Made by a program: the position numbers and the translations under genes | Assembly (NCBI GenBank): GCA_016721085.1 | Contig: JADKJI010000027.1 | Location: 1-64,000, forward strand | From: Chitinophagaceae bacterium | Lineage (GTDB): Bacteria > Bacteroidota > Bacteroidia > Chitinophagales > Chitinophagaceae | DNA length: 64,000 bases | Direction: 5' to 3' | Part shown: positions 1 to 8,280 of the stretch, piece after piece | Layout: every line of letters starts with the position of its first letter | Numbering within the stretch: the first letter of the stretch is position 1 | Notes under the pieces: generated by a model | Databases searched by the model: none | Seen by the model: the letters and a program-made list of their open reading frames with translations, nothing else | Told to the model about the DNA's origin: nothing

Positions 1-463
1 TGGCCTTCATTTCTAATTCTGCTATTTCATAAATGCTATTGTGATTACTATGATAGTAACATACAGAGTAGGGTGCTGTTCTGCCATTATGCTCAAACAC
101 AAGTTCTATGCTTCGTAAATGATTTTCCTTTATTGGTTTATTTGGTTCGCCGGCATTAATGATTTCAGTTTCTTTTTTTACGATACATTTTGATACCGTG
201 GCTAAATCAATATGATGGAACTGATTTTCGTTTTCAAAATCACAGATAAGAAATGATTGCCTTAGGCCATCAAATCCTACTAGTGTTCCCTTTAAATGCT
301 CGGTACTTGAAAAGGAAAGCCCTCTTTTGCTTCCTTCTTCATGGAATTTCTTCATCAGTTCTGCCTTCTTTTTACGTTTGTTGTGGCTGAATATTGAAAT
401 AAAGATTGTTGGAATACCTACGGTTACACCAACAAGTATTGCTGCTATCATTATAGATGACAT
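1..463 (-). CDS. hypothetical membrane-anchored protein, C-terminus cut by window edge
   Basis: An open frame begins with ATG at 463 and reads leftward off the window without a stop, giving at least 154 residues. Residues about 4-25 (AAILVGVTVGIPTIFISIF) form one hydrophobic segment, followed by a lysine-rich stretch (HNKRKKKAELMKKF), the pattern of an N-terminal membrane anchor with a cytoplasmic remainder. The rest is soluble, with mixed charged and beta-prone sequence (LKGTLVGFDGLRQSFLICDF). I recognise no domain. It is the first of three minus-strand reading frames at this end, all of unknown function. Confidence is good that it is coding, because of its length and anchor; the function is unknown. 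Confidence 0.6.
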   Translation of the reverse strand, partial: MSSIMIAAILVGVTVGIPTIFISIFSHNKRKKKAELMKKFHEEGSKRGLSFSSTEHLKGTLVGFDGLRQSFLICDFENENQFHHIDLATVSKCIVKKETEIINAGEPNKPIKENHLRSIELVFEHNGRTAPYSVCYYHSNHNSIYEIAELEMKA

Positions 464-548
464 GATGTTTGTTTTTTAATAATAAGAATCACTGATCTGT
501 ATGACCAGTAGTAACTAAGATGTGGAAATGGAGCTAAACAAAATCAAA

Positions 549-911
549 TCACCAGAAGTAATGCTTCGGAAAGAGTAGTCTTAGGCCAATGCGTTTGTAG
601 TGCGTGTGTGGCGATAAAGTAACAATGGCCTTTCTAAATGTACTAAGGCCAATATTCGGAGTTTCCACCAATTCAACAGGAATATGCGCATTAAATCGGG
701 ATGGGAATATTGTTCTTGCGCTATTACTACTATTGATATGAAGGAAACTGGCAGAACTGCTACTGAAGCTTGTGAAATTTGCCTGCGTATTTGATTCAGC
801 ATACTGCGTCTTTTCTAAAGGGACAGTTGCAAGTACATTGAAATCTCCATTTCCCCTTACTGAAGGGATAAGAAACAGTGATGTCAATAATATGCTCAAG
901 AATAAGCGCAT
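549..911 (-). CDS. small exported hypothetical protein
   Basis: A 120-residue frame whose first ATG (at 911) starts a textbook signal peptide, MRLFLSILLTSLFLIPSVRG. The same frame is open further upstream to a TTG at 992, but that part has no signal-like start and overlaps the stop of the upstream reading frame, so 911 is preferred. The mature part is rich in serine, asparagine and threonine, with no cysteines and no domain I recognise. It lies directly downstream of the broken sheath-like gene on the same strand and could be co-transcribed with it. Its role is unknown. Confidence 0.45.
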   Translation of the reverse strand: MRLFLSILLTSLFLIPSVRGNGDFNVLATVPLEKTQYAESNTQANFTSFSSSSASFLHINSSNSARTIFPSRFNAHIPVELVETPNIGLSTFRKAIVTLSPHTHYKRIGLRLLFPKHYFW

Positions 912-981
912 CCTGCAAAGGTAAGATATGGGTATCTCGGGATTTGTTAAAGTTCTAAGCTTTTGAAGGTAATTAACCTGC

Positions 982-1368
982 TTATTTTTCAATACGAATC
1001 ATAACGAATTCGCCAGGTTTCTGAATGGCAATGCCAATTAATACTATTTTCTTTTGGTTTTTGATATCAGTTGCTGTCATGGTTTCCAAACCAATCTTAA
1101 TAAAATAGGCCATGCTTTTTGTTGTGCCTAATAACTTCCCTTTCTGAAAATATCCAAAGAGAATATTGTCAGCTTCTTGTCTTATTTGTTTCCAAACAGA
1201 CTCGATACTTTTTTCATTCCGGTATTTCTCTAGAGCAATTTCCAGTTCTTTTTTATAGTGGCTTCAGTGGATTGAGTTTTACGCGCTTTTGGCAGGTGGT
1301 TTAAGCTGTGTCCATCCAGCTTGACAGAGAGTGGTAAAGAGTACTAATAAAATTATGTGCTTACTCAT
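982..1368 (-). pseudogene. secreted protein with phage-tail-sheath-like C-terminal region, reading frame broken
   Basis: ATG at 1368 opens a signal peptide (MSKHIILLVLFTTLCQAGW). The frame then meets TAA (1279-1281) and TGA (1264-1266), and resumes in the same frame from about 1255 to a TAA at 982. Between the stops the +1 frame is open and reads KTQSTEATIKK, so two compensating single-base errors, one at the T6 run 1249-1254, would restore one product of about 128 residues. The C-terminal part contains GYFQKGKLLGTTKSMAYFIK and later IGIAIQKPGEFVMIRIEK. By memory this matches the C-terminal domain of contractile tail sheath proteins, whose typical features are a GTT.EEAYFV segment and a PAEFI.IRF end. 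There is no other phage gene nearby. A signal peptide in front of such a domain is unusual. Coding is fairly sure; the domain call is by eye. Confidence 0.5.
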
Positions 1369-1507
1369 ATCTCAAACCTAGTTAACAAGTGCTGATTCAA
1401 TCTCCCCTTTTTATAGGATATTTTGATAGGTAGTTCCAGACTATGTTTATGCAGTCGAATCAAATTCGATTTTCGGATTGATAGCGACAACACAAACAAA
1501 CATACAC

Positions 1508-2707
1508 ATGAAACCAAGTCGTTCTTTTATCTACACAAGTATCGGGTTGTTATTTGCAATCTGTTTGTCAATGCCGGCCCAATCGCAATTGCTGAAGAAG
1601 CTAAAAGATAAGGCCAATTCGGTGGTTGATAAAACTGTTGGAACTGGTAGTTCTGCAGCTAAGGAGGCTTCAGCAGAAGTTAAGACTCTAAAAGATACGG
1701 TTCTTCCAAAAGTGTCTATCGAAGCCTACCAGAACTACGATTTTGTTCCAGGTGACAAGATCGTATTTGAAGATAATTTCGTGGAAGATGAAGAAGGCGA
1801 GTTTCCTATTCACTGGAATCTTATATCTGGTCAGGCTACACTCAATAAAATTGTAGAACGCAAAGCCTTGTTATTATCTACTGGTTGGACGAGGGTGAGT
1901 CCTGCTATTAAAATACCTACTTACTTAACTGATACGTTCACCATAGAGTTTGATAATTACTGTCAAAGTGGGTATGGTCCTGAATTATTCTTCTTTAATT
2001 CTGATGATGATTCGAAAGGGAATGATATGGAGATTGCCAAGATCATGTTTTGTGAAGGGAATAATTGGACGGGGATTTTTGCAAAAGCCAAGACGCAGTT
2101 CAATGGTTTTTCCGCCCAATACCCTGTAGCAATACAAGGTGTCAATTACTATAACAAATGGCATCATATTGCTATCACGTACAAGAATAAGCGACTAAAG
2201 GTTTATGTAGACCAGTACAGGGTGCTATCCATGCCCGATTTTGGAGTGAGTCCGAAAAGCATCGCCTTTAAAGCGGATGGTATTCCGAATGGCCCCATCA
2301 TTATAGCCAACCTGCGAATTGCCAATGGGGGAGGAATGAAGATGCAGGAGAAGAAGTTTATGGACACAAAAATCGTGACACATGGTATCAATTTTGATAT
2401 CGATAAGGCAACAATAAAGCCTGAGAGTATGGGTACGTTGAATATGATTGTGGAAGTATTGAAGAATAACCCCGACATTAAATTCGATATTCAAGGACAT
2501 ACCGATAATACAGGTAATGCAGCACATAACTTAACACTCTCTCAACAACGTGCAGATGCTGTTAAAGATGCATTAGTGGGATTGGGTGTGGATGCTGCCA
2601 GGCTAACTACAATAGGGAAGGGAGATGCCAGTCCTATAGCTGATAATGCTACTCCTGAGGGTAAGGCGAATAACAGGAGGGTAGAGTTTGTAACAATAAA
2701 AGATTAA
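1508..2707 (+). CDS. OmpA family protein with central lectin/LamG-like region
   Basis: A 399-residue exported protein. ATG at 1508 gives a signal peptide (MKPSRSFIYTSIGLLFAICL, cleaved after SQ); an in-frame TTG at 1478 would add ten unneeded residues. Residues about 75-275 look like a concanavalin-type beta-sandwich (FEDNFVEDEEGEFPIHWNL at its start, then FTIEFDNY and WHHIAITYKNKRLKVYVDQY), as in LamG-like domains. Residues about 285-399 are an OmpA/MotB peptidoglycan-binding domain: NFDIDKATIKPES, DIQGHTDNTGN, LSQQRADAVKDAL and NNRRVEF. Such proteins tie the outer membrane or surface material to peptidoglycan in the periplasm. It converges with rnz. About 100 bp upstream is TTTTTATAGGATA, close to a motif repeated at 32571 and 32784. 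The family call is firm; the ligand is unknown. Confidence 0.88.
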   Translation: MKPSRSFIYTSIGLLFAICLSMPAQSQLLKKLKDKANSVVDKTVGTGSSAAKEASAEVKTLKDTVLPKVSIEAYQNYDFVPGDKIVFEDNFVEDEEGEFPIHWNLISGQATLNKIVERKALLLSTGWTRVSPAIKIPTYLTDTFTIEFDNYCQSGYGPELFFFNSDDDSKGNDMEIAKIMFCEGNNWTGIFAKAKTQFNGFSAQYPVAIQGVNYYNKWHHIAITYKNKRLKVYVDQYRVLSMPDFGVSPKSIAFKADGIPNGPIIIANLRIANGGGMKMQEKKFMDTKIVTHGINFDIDKATIKPESMGTLNMIVEVLKNNPDIKFDIQGHTDNTGNAAHNLTLSQQRADAVKDALVGLGVDAARLTTIGKGDASPIADNATPEGKANNRRVEFVTIKD

Positions 2708-2720
2708 TTGCAGAAGCCCA

Positions 2721-3623
2721 TCAGGCTTTATAAGTGACTCCTTCTATAGCTAAAGAGGTATTGGGAAATACTTCTTTAGCTTCTTCTTCAAATATTTCGA
2801 GCTTATCGTATTTGCTGCTGAAATGTCCGATGAGTAATTTCTTTACACCTGCTTTCAGGGCTATCGTAGCAGCCTGCGTTGTAGTGGTATGAAATCTTGC
2901 AGCAGCTCTTTCTTCCAGGTCTTTCAGATAAGTAGTTTCATGATAGAGAAGATCAACGCCTCTTACTTTATCAATCAGTTCTTCGTCGTATACAGTATCT
3001 GCGCAGAATGCATACGATTTTGGAGCTATCCCTTTATCTGTTACTAGTTCATTCTTGATAATTTCCCCTTTCTTATTGGTATAGTCTTCTCCCCACTTCA
3101 ATCTCTCGTAGAAATTGGCAGGAATCTCATGGCTGATTGCTTTTTCCGGGTTCAGACGGCGAGGCGGTTTCACTTGTTCAAACTTAAATCCAAAACAAGG
3201 GATGCGGTGTTTGGTTGCGAAGCAGCTTACTTGTACACGATCTGTTTTCAATATTATCCCTTCTTCCTTTAAAGGATGAAAGTGCAGGTTATAAGCGAGT
3301 TTTGAATTAGCGGCGGCAAATTGCAGATCGAGGATAGGCATTATTTCAGCAGGACCATAAAGATGCAGGTCATTTTCCCTGTTCAAAAGACTGATGCTAT
3401 TCAAAAAACCGGGTAATCCGAAATAATGGTCGCCATGCAAATGGGAAATGAAGATATGGTTGATTCTTCCCCACCTGATCCGATACCTTGAAAGTTGCAA
3501 TTGGGTGCCTTCCCCACAATCCACCATAAATAGCTGATCATCCAACGTCACAATCTGTGATGTAGGGTGCCGGTCGAATGCCGGTAAAGCTGAGTTGTTG
3601 CCGAGGATAGTGACGCCGAGCAT
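2721..3623 (-). CDS. rnz: ribonuclease Z
   Basis: A 300-residue metallo-beta-lactamase-fold endonuclease that removes the 3' trailer from tRNA precursors in the cytoplasm. The metal-binding motif HLHGDH sits at residues 61-66. Further family signatures are MVDCGEGTQLQL near residue 33, CADTVYDEEL with the metal-binding Asp, LLYHETTYLKDLEERA, and the C-terminal GHFSSKYDKLEIFEEEA (the HFSSRY motif). Length is normal for bacterial RNase Z. ATG at 3623 fits the conserved N-terminus MLGVTILGNNSALP. It lies downstream of the gene at 3814-4452 on the same strand, separated by a long inverted repeat that may block read-through. Very confident. Confidence 0.95.
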   Translation of the reverse strand: MLGVTILGNNSALPAFDRHPTSQIVTLDDQLFMVDCGEGTQLQLSRYRIRWGRINHIFISHLHGDHYFGLPGFLNSISLLNRENDLHLYGPAEIMPILDLQFAAANSKLAYNLHFHPLKEEGIILKTDRVQVSCFATKHRIPCFGFKFEQVKPPRRLNPEKAISHEIPANFYERLKWGEDYTNKKGEIIKNELVTDKGIAPKSYAFCADTVYDEELIDKVRGVDLLYHETTYLKDLEERAAARFHTTTTQAATIALKAGVKKLLIGHFSSKYDKLEIFEEEAKEVFPNTSLAIEGVTYKA

Positions 3624-3663
3624 TGGTGCAAAGTAGGGAATTTTGTCTTAAAGCATGATTCTT

Positions 3664-3813
3664 ATAGCCTAAAGCTTAAGGCCTAAGGCCTAAGGCTTAA
3701 TTTAGTTATGCATACAAAGTTTAGGCTTCGAAATAGATTATTCGTAGATCCCAATACATCCGTCCAATCTCTAGATTAAGCTTTAGGCCTTAGGCTTTAA
3801 GCCCTAGGCTTAA
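3664..3813. repeat. GGCCTTAAGC-arm inverted repeat with conserved core, copy 1
   Basis: The left arm (about 3664-3700) and right arm (about 3774-3813) are built from reiterated words such as TAAGGCCTAAGGCTTA and are reverse complements of each other with small errors. The roughly 75-bp centre contains GGCTTCGAAATAGATTATTC and GTAGATCCCAATACATCCG. It aligns by eye with the centres of the repeats at 39169 and 40429 (inverted), although the arms vary. The right arm ends immediately before the stop codon of the minus-strand gene at 3814, so the element fills the spacer between that gene and rnz. It could fold into a long RNA hairpin. Confidence 0.75.
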
Positions 3814-4452
3814 TTATTTGCTCTTAAAATCCCCCCGCTTCCACGCCTTTATAAACTCATTCCAGGCAAAAGGATTGAAGATGTTTTGGGGAGGTGCCTG
3901 GCCGTAGTAGTAATATTTATTGGCATTATTACGAAGCATTATACTTCCGGCTTCACGTCCGTCGGAGGGTAGACCTCGGGCGAGCATACGCCGTTTGCCT
4001 TCTTCCGTATTTTTCCGGGCGGTTTCATAGTCGTCGTCGGGAACATCCACTTTTACAAAATCCCGTTCAAATTGCTCGCGCGTTGGACGGGGACGTATGA
4101 TGGTGGCGGGTAAAAACATGGTATCTCTAACCATAAGTTGGATGATACTTTGTTGGTTCCCTTCTAAATTTCTTGGAATTTCGATGAGTTTGGGCTTAAA
4201 GCCGATGGAGCTGAATTCAAGATGATCGCCTTTTAAGACAACTATTGAAAATACCCCTTGCTCGTTTGTATAAGTACCTTGGTTACGTCCCTGCACTTTT
4301 ACAGTTACAGAAGGAATGCCCATTAAGCTATCAGCTGTCATAACCACACCGTAAATCTGAATTACGGAATCCTTCAATTTCTCAAACTGAGCCCAACCCA
4401 TGCCGGGCAGCAGAATAACCAGTAAAAGGGATAATAGTAGGGATCTTTTCAT
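3814..4452 (-). CDS. exported protein with carboxypeptidase-regulatory-like domain
   Basis: A 212-residue protein. ATG at 4452 starts the signal peptide MKRSLLLSLLLVILLPGMGWA; the in-frame TTG at 4461 is not needed. Residues about 32-110 form a beta-sandwich of the CarboxypepD_reg-like type: VIQIYGVVMTADSLMGIPSV, VKVQGRNQGTYTNEQGVFSI, then DHLEFSSIGFKP. The C-terminal half is charged (REQFERDFVKVDVPDDDYE) and ends in an aromatic, Asn-rich tail (NANKYYYYGQAPPQNIFNPF). This type is common in Bacteroidota as a small periplasmic or outer-membrane protein of unknown job. It is divergent from mrp, 104 bp apart. The domain call is sound; the function is unknown. Confidence 0.75.
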   Translation of the reverse strand: MKRSLLLSLLLVILLPGMGWAQFEKLKDSVIQIYGVVMTADSLMGIPSVTVKVQGRNQGTYTNEQGVFSIVVLKGDHLEFSSIGFKPKLIEIPRNLEGNQQSIIQLMVRDTMFLPATIIRPRPTREQFERDFVKVDVPDDDYETARKNTEEGKRRMLARGLPSDGREAGSIMLRNNANKYYYYGQAPPQNIFNPFAWNEFIKAWKRGDFKSK

Positions 4453-4556
4453 CGGCTTCAAATATACAGACTCGGTTGAAAATTGTTATAACAAAATACC
4501 CCTCCCAATGGTTATTTTTGCTGTTTAGTGTTTCTTTTAACAAAATCGTTGCATAC

Positions 4557-5652
4557 ATGACTACAGAACAAATACTTGGGGCTTTAAGTAATGTGCAGGA
4601 ACCCGATCTGGGAAAAGACCTGGTTACCCTAAATATGGTGAAGGATATCGAGATTGATGGCTCTGCCGTATCATTTACTGTTGTATTGACCACTCCCGCA
4701 TGTCCTATGAAGGATATGATCAAGAACGCATGCATCAATGCGGTGAAATTATTGGTCGATAAACAAGCTGAAGTGAAAGTGAATTTCACATCCAATACCA
4801 GCAGTAACCGTAAAGATGGACAGTCTATCCTTCCAAATGTGAAAAATATCATCGCCGTAGTAAGTGGTAAGGGTGGTGTTGGGAAAAGCACTGTTTCTGC
4901 AAACCTGGCATTGGCGCTGGCGCAAGGCGGTGCTAAAGTAGGATTGATGGATGCTGATATATATGGACCAAGTGTACCGATTATGTTCGGCATCCGAGGA
5001 CAAAGACCTTTGATGATGGATATGGGAACGAAAAGGATTGATTGTTCCTATTGAAAAATATGGCATCAAACTGATGAGTATCGGTTCATTGGTGGATGAA
5101 AAGAGCGCTATTGTGTGGAGAGGTCCAATGGCGAGCAGTGCTATCCGTCAGTTTGTAACTGAAGTTTTTTGGGATGAACTCGATTATCTCGTAATCGACA
5201 TGCCTCCTGGTACAGGAGATATTCATTTAACACTGGTTCAAACAGTACCTGTTACTGGTGTAGTGGTGGTTACAACTCCTCAGGATGTAGCACTAGCCGA
5301 TGCAAAGAAAGCGATTGCGATGTTTGGACAAGCACAGATAAAAGTACCCATCATTGGCTTGGTGGAGAACATGAGTTATTTCACCCCTGCTGAATTGCCA
5401 AATAACAAGTATTATATTTTCGGAAAAGAGGGCGGCCGCAAATTGGCGGAAGAATATGAACTTCCTTTCCTTGGACAGATTCCATTGGTGCAAAGCATCC
5501 GTGAAGGTGGCGATAGTGGAACGCCTGCTATGGTTGGCAACGATTCAATAACAAAGAATGCCTTTATAGAATTCGCTGGTGCTGCTGTTAGAAGTATTTC
5601 GATGAGGAATGCGAATATGGGGCCGACGAAGGTGTTGGAGGTGGTATCATAA
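4557..5652 (+). CDS. Mrp/ApbC iron-sulfur cluster carrier ATPase (single frameshift)
   Basis: This encodes the P-loop ATPase that carries and delivers Fe-S clusters in the cytosol. Residues 1-90 are a MIP18/DUF59 domain (MTTEQILGALSNVQEPDLGK, TPACPMKD). The ATPase follows with the deviant Walker A GKGGVGKST, MDADIYGPSVP, then DYLVIDMPPGTGD and VVTTPQDVALADAKKA. ATG at 4557 fits the family start. The frame breaks at the A4 run 5031-5034: removing one A joins MDMGTK to GLIVPIEKYGIKLMSIG exactly as in the family, so one extra base is present. The C-terminal ENMSYFTPAELPNNKYYIFG lacks the CxxC found in enterobacterial Mrp; from memory this is normal in Bacteroidota. Family call certain; the break is probably a sequencing error. 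Confidence 0.9.
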
Positions 5653-5653
5653 T

Positions 5654-5852
5654 GGTTTAAGGTTTAAAGTTTAAGGGTTTAAGGTTCTGTGGTGCTAGTG
5701 CAAGACTAAACAGGATTTTCCTGGCAATATTTTACAACAAAACAGAATAGCATCGCGTCTGGGATGGTGAACAACCTGAAACTAATTGAAGCTTTATTAA
5801 TCATTATGCTACACTTCAAAACCTTAAACCATTAAACCTTGAACCCTTAAAC
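5654..5852. repeat. GGTTTAAGG-arm inverted repeat, copy 1
   Basis: The left arm 5654-5688 consists of repeats of GGTTTAAGG and the right arm (about 5813-5852) of AAACCTTAAACC words, so the arms pair. The core is about 120 bp and includes ATGCTACACTTCAAAACCTT next to the right arm. Its reverse complement matches the segment AAGGTTCTGAAGTGTAGCAT near 17590, so the two belong to one family in opposite orientation. The element starts right after the mrp stop codon and ends about 8 bp before the ATG at 5860, filling the whole spacer. Confidence 0.7.
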
Positions 5853-5859
5853 AAAACCA

Positions 5860-6498
5860 ATGTACAATCTCCCATATTATAAAACTTCCTCTGCATCCGA
5901 ACTAATTGCTTTCATGAAGGAGCATTCATTTGCAACACTTATGGGTTGTGAAGGAAATAGGTTAGCAGCTACACAAGTGCCATTGTTAATTGAAGAGAGG
6001 GAAGGGAAATTGTTTTTGATGGGACATATTATGCGGAAGCAGGATCATCATTTGGCCTTTGCCGCTAATCCTGAGGTATTGGCATTGTTTACGGGTCCGC
6101 ATGTTTATGTTAGTGCTACCTGGTACAGCAATCCGCATCAGGCCAGTACATGGAATTATATGAGTGTACATGCGCGTGGTACGTTACGATTTTTAGATGA
6201 TAAGGGATTGATTGAAGTATTGCGAAAGTTGACCTTGCATTATGAGAATAATGAATCTACCACTACGATCTATGATAATTTGACTCCTGAATATGTAGCC
6301 CCACTATTAAAAAGTATTATTGGCTTTGAAATTGAAGTTACAGCTATTGAAAATGTTTTTAAGCTAAGCCAGAACCGAGACAGGGAAAGCTACAAGAATA
6401 TCATAAAGGAATTAGCTAAACAAGGTGGTGATGGAGAAAAGATAGCTGCAATTATGCAGCAAAGAGAATCACAATTATATAATGACCCCAAAGAGTGA
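5860..6498 (+). CDS. PaiB-like FMN-binding negative transcriptional regulator
   Basis: A 212-residue protein of the PaiB family: a split-barrel, FMN-binding fold related to pyridoxamine-phosphate oxidases. In Bacillus subtilis PaiB takes part in repression of protease and sporulation genes. Matching signatures are MYNLPYYKTSSASELIAFM at the start, LAATQVPLLIEEREGKLFLM, GHIMRKQDHHLAF, FTGPHVYVSATWYSNPHQA and TWNYMSVHARGTLRF, followed by a short helical tail. Length is usual for the family. The ATG follows about 8 bp after a long inverted repeat, so it may have a promoter inside the repeat or be transcribed from mrp. The family is sure; regulatory activity in this organism is inferred. Confidence 0.88.
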   Translation: MYNLPYYKTSSASELIAFMKEHSFATLMGCEGNRLAATQVPLLIEEREGKLFLMGHIMRKQDHHLAFAANPEVLALFTGPHVYVSATWYSNPHQASTWNYMSVHARGTLRFLDDKGLIEVLRKLTLHYENNESTTTIYDNLTPEYVAPLLKSIIGFEIEVTAIENVFKLSQNRDRESYKNIIKELAKQGGDGEKIAAIMQQRESQLYNDPKE

Positions 6499-6528
6499 TA
6501 ACCCTCCTAATGGTCGTAAATTGTATGT

Positions 6529-7444
6529 ATGAAAATTTACCGTTGGCCAATGATACCTCTAACTATACTGGCCTACTTGTATAGCTGTCATACTATGAAA
6601 AAACTGGAAACCATACCGCTGCCTGCATTCGATACAGAAGGACATCGTGGCTGCAGGGGATTGATGCCTGAGAATACTATTCCTGCTATGCTGAATGCTC
6701 TTGATCTGGGTGTTACTACCCTTGAAATGGATGCAGTGATAACAAAAGATAATCAGGTCATACTTTCTCATGAGCCATTTTTCAATAAGGATATCACTAC
6801 AAAAACAAGACGGAACTACATTGCAGGAAGGTGAAGAGAAGCAATTGAACATCTTCGCAATGACCTATGCAGAAACTCAACGTTTAGATGTGGGTATGAA
6901 ACCGCATCCAAAATTTCCGCACCAGCAAAAATTAAAAGCTACTAAGCCGCTTTTGAGTGAAGTGATAGATGATGTTGAAGCAGCTATTCTTCTGAAGAAT
7001 ATGCCAAAAGTGTTTTATAATATTGAAACAAAAACACAACCCGCTACTGATGGTATTTTTCATCCTGCTCCTGAAGATTTTGTAAACACACTGATGTCGG
7101 TTATTGAAAAAAAGAAAATACAGAACAGGGTAGTGATACAATCATTCGATTTCAGAACCCTTCAGTTCCTTCATAAGAAATATCCTTCCATTTATACATC
7201 GGCACTGGTAGAACCTACTGATAAAAGAAGTTTTCAGCAGCAGATGGATGACCTTGGTTTTATGCCCACCATCTACAGTCCATATTATACAAAGGTTACT
7301 CCTGAGTTACTGAAGGAGTGCCATGATAAAAAAATAAAAGTAGTTGTCTGGACAGTTAATGATAAGGCCTCTATCGATAAATTGAAGGCAATGGGTGTAG
7401 ATGGAATCATCAGTGACTACCCTGATCTTTTCAATAAAAAATAA
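6529..7444 (+). CDS. glycerophosphodiester phosphodiesterase, lipoprotein (single frameshift)
   Basis: A GDPD-family hydrolase that cleaves glycerophosphodiesters to glycerol-3-phosphate and an alcohol, probably periplasmic. ATG at 6529 starts a lipoprotein signal with lipobox LYSC, Cys at residue 20. Catalytic signatures are EGHRGCRGLMPENTIPA, TTLEMDAVITKDNQVILSHE and, later, YNIETK and VWTVNDKASIDKLKAMGVDG, plus GIISDYPDLF at the end. The frame breaks at the A5 run 6801-6805: with one A removed, NKDITTKQDGTTLQEGEEKQ reads through. It is 21 bp ahead of the SDR gene and probably co-transcribed with it. Family certain; the break is probably a sequencing error. Confidence 0.9.
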
Positions 7445-7465
7445 ATTACCAGAAAAATTTGGGTT

Positions 7466-8251
7466 ATGAATATTTCATTAGAAGGGAAAATTGCATTGGT
7501 CTGTGGTAGTACACAGGGTATTGGTCTTGCAACGGCAAAAGAATTGGCGACTAATGGAGCTACTTGTATTTTGTTAGCGAGGAATGAGGCTATGCTGAAG
7601 GAAGTGGTTGCTGATCTTCCAACTCCATTGCAGCAAAAGCATTTATATGCAGTGGCAGATTTCACTGATATTGTGGTGCTAAGATCGGTGATATCAAATC
7701 TGGTTAAGTCGCACACAATTCATATTCTGGTTAATAATACTGGTGGTCCCAAATCAGGTCCTATTACCGAAGCGGTGGAAGAAGATTTTGAAAAAGCCTT
7801 CCAGCAACATGTTGTCGGTAACCAAGTCTTGACCAAAGCTGTGATTCCTGGAATGAAAGCGGCAGGTTATGGCAGGATCATCAATATCGTATCTACATCG
7901 GTTAGGATTCCTATTGCCAATCTTGGTGTATCCAATACTATAAGGGCAGCAGTTGCAGGTTGGGCAAAAACAATGGCAAATGAATTGGGACAGTTCAGTA
8001 TTACTGTCAATAATATTCTGCCAGGGTTTATTGATACAGCAAGGTTGAAAAGTTTGATAGCAGCTAATGCAGATAGAAGGCAAGTGTCGCAAGAGGCTAT
8101 AACCAAAGGGATGATTGCTGAAATTCCTGCTGGAAGATTTGGGCTTGCTTCGGAGATTGCTGCAGCAGCGGCATTTTTGGCATCTCCTGCAGCATCATAT
8201 ATTAATGGAGTTAATCTTCCTGTAGATGGCGGTAAAACAGGAAGTTTCTGA
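7466..8251 (+). CDS. atypical short-chain dehydrogenase/reductase (FabG-like, degenerate active site)
   Basis: A 261-residue Rossmann-fold protein of the SDR superfamily. The nucleotide-binding loop reads CGSTQGIGLA instead of TGxxxGIG. VNNTGGPKSGP supplies the usual NNxG segment and INIVSTSVRIP the catalytic-Ser region. Where classical SDRs have YxxxK this protein has GVSNTIRAAVAGWAKT, so the catalytic Tyr and Lys are not in their normal places. The C-terminus VNLPVDGG is the usual substrate-loop end. I recall this combination from a known BKR-like SDR subgroup that lacks the canonical tetrad, so it is not random decay. The substrate is unknown. It sits in a tight + strand series between the GDPD and kynureninase genes. 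Confidence 0.85.
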   Translation: MNISLEGKIALVCGSTQGIGLATAKELATNGATCILLARNEAMLKEVVADLPTPLQQKHLYAVADFTDIVVLRSVISNLVKSHTIHILVNNTGGPKSGPITEAVEEDFEKAFQQHVVGNQVLTKAVIPGMKAAGYGRIINIVSTSVRIPIANLGVSNTIRAAVAGWAKTMANELGQFSITVNNILPGFIDTARLKSLIAANADRRQVSQEAITKGMIAEIPAGRFGLASEIAAAAAFLASPAASYINGVNLPVDGGKTGSF

Positions 8252-8280
8252 TTTAATTGGCAGTAATAAATTCATAATTC

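Noticed and set aside
982..1368. Remnant prophage
   Set aside because: Only a single tail-sheath-like fragment with a signal peptide is present; there are no other phage genes, integrase or attachment sites.
5031..5034. Programmed -1 frameshift in mrp
   Set aside because: No slippery heptamer with a downstream pseudoknot was seen and the same type of homopolymer lesion occurs in many genes, so a sequencing error is simpler.
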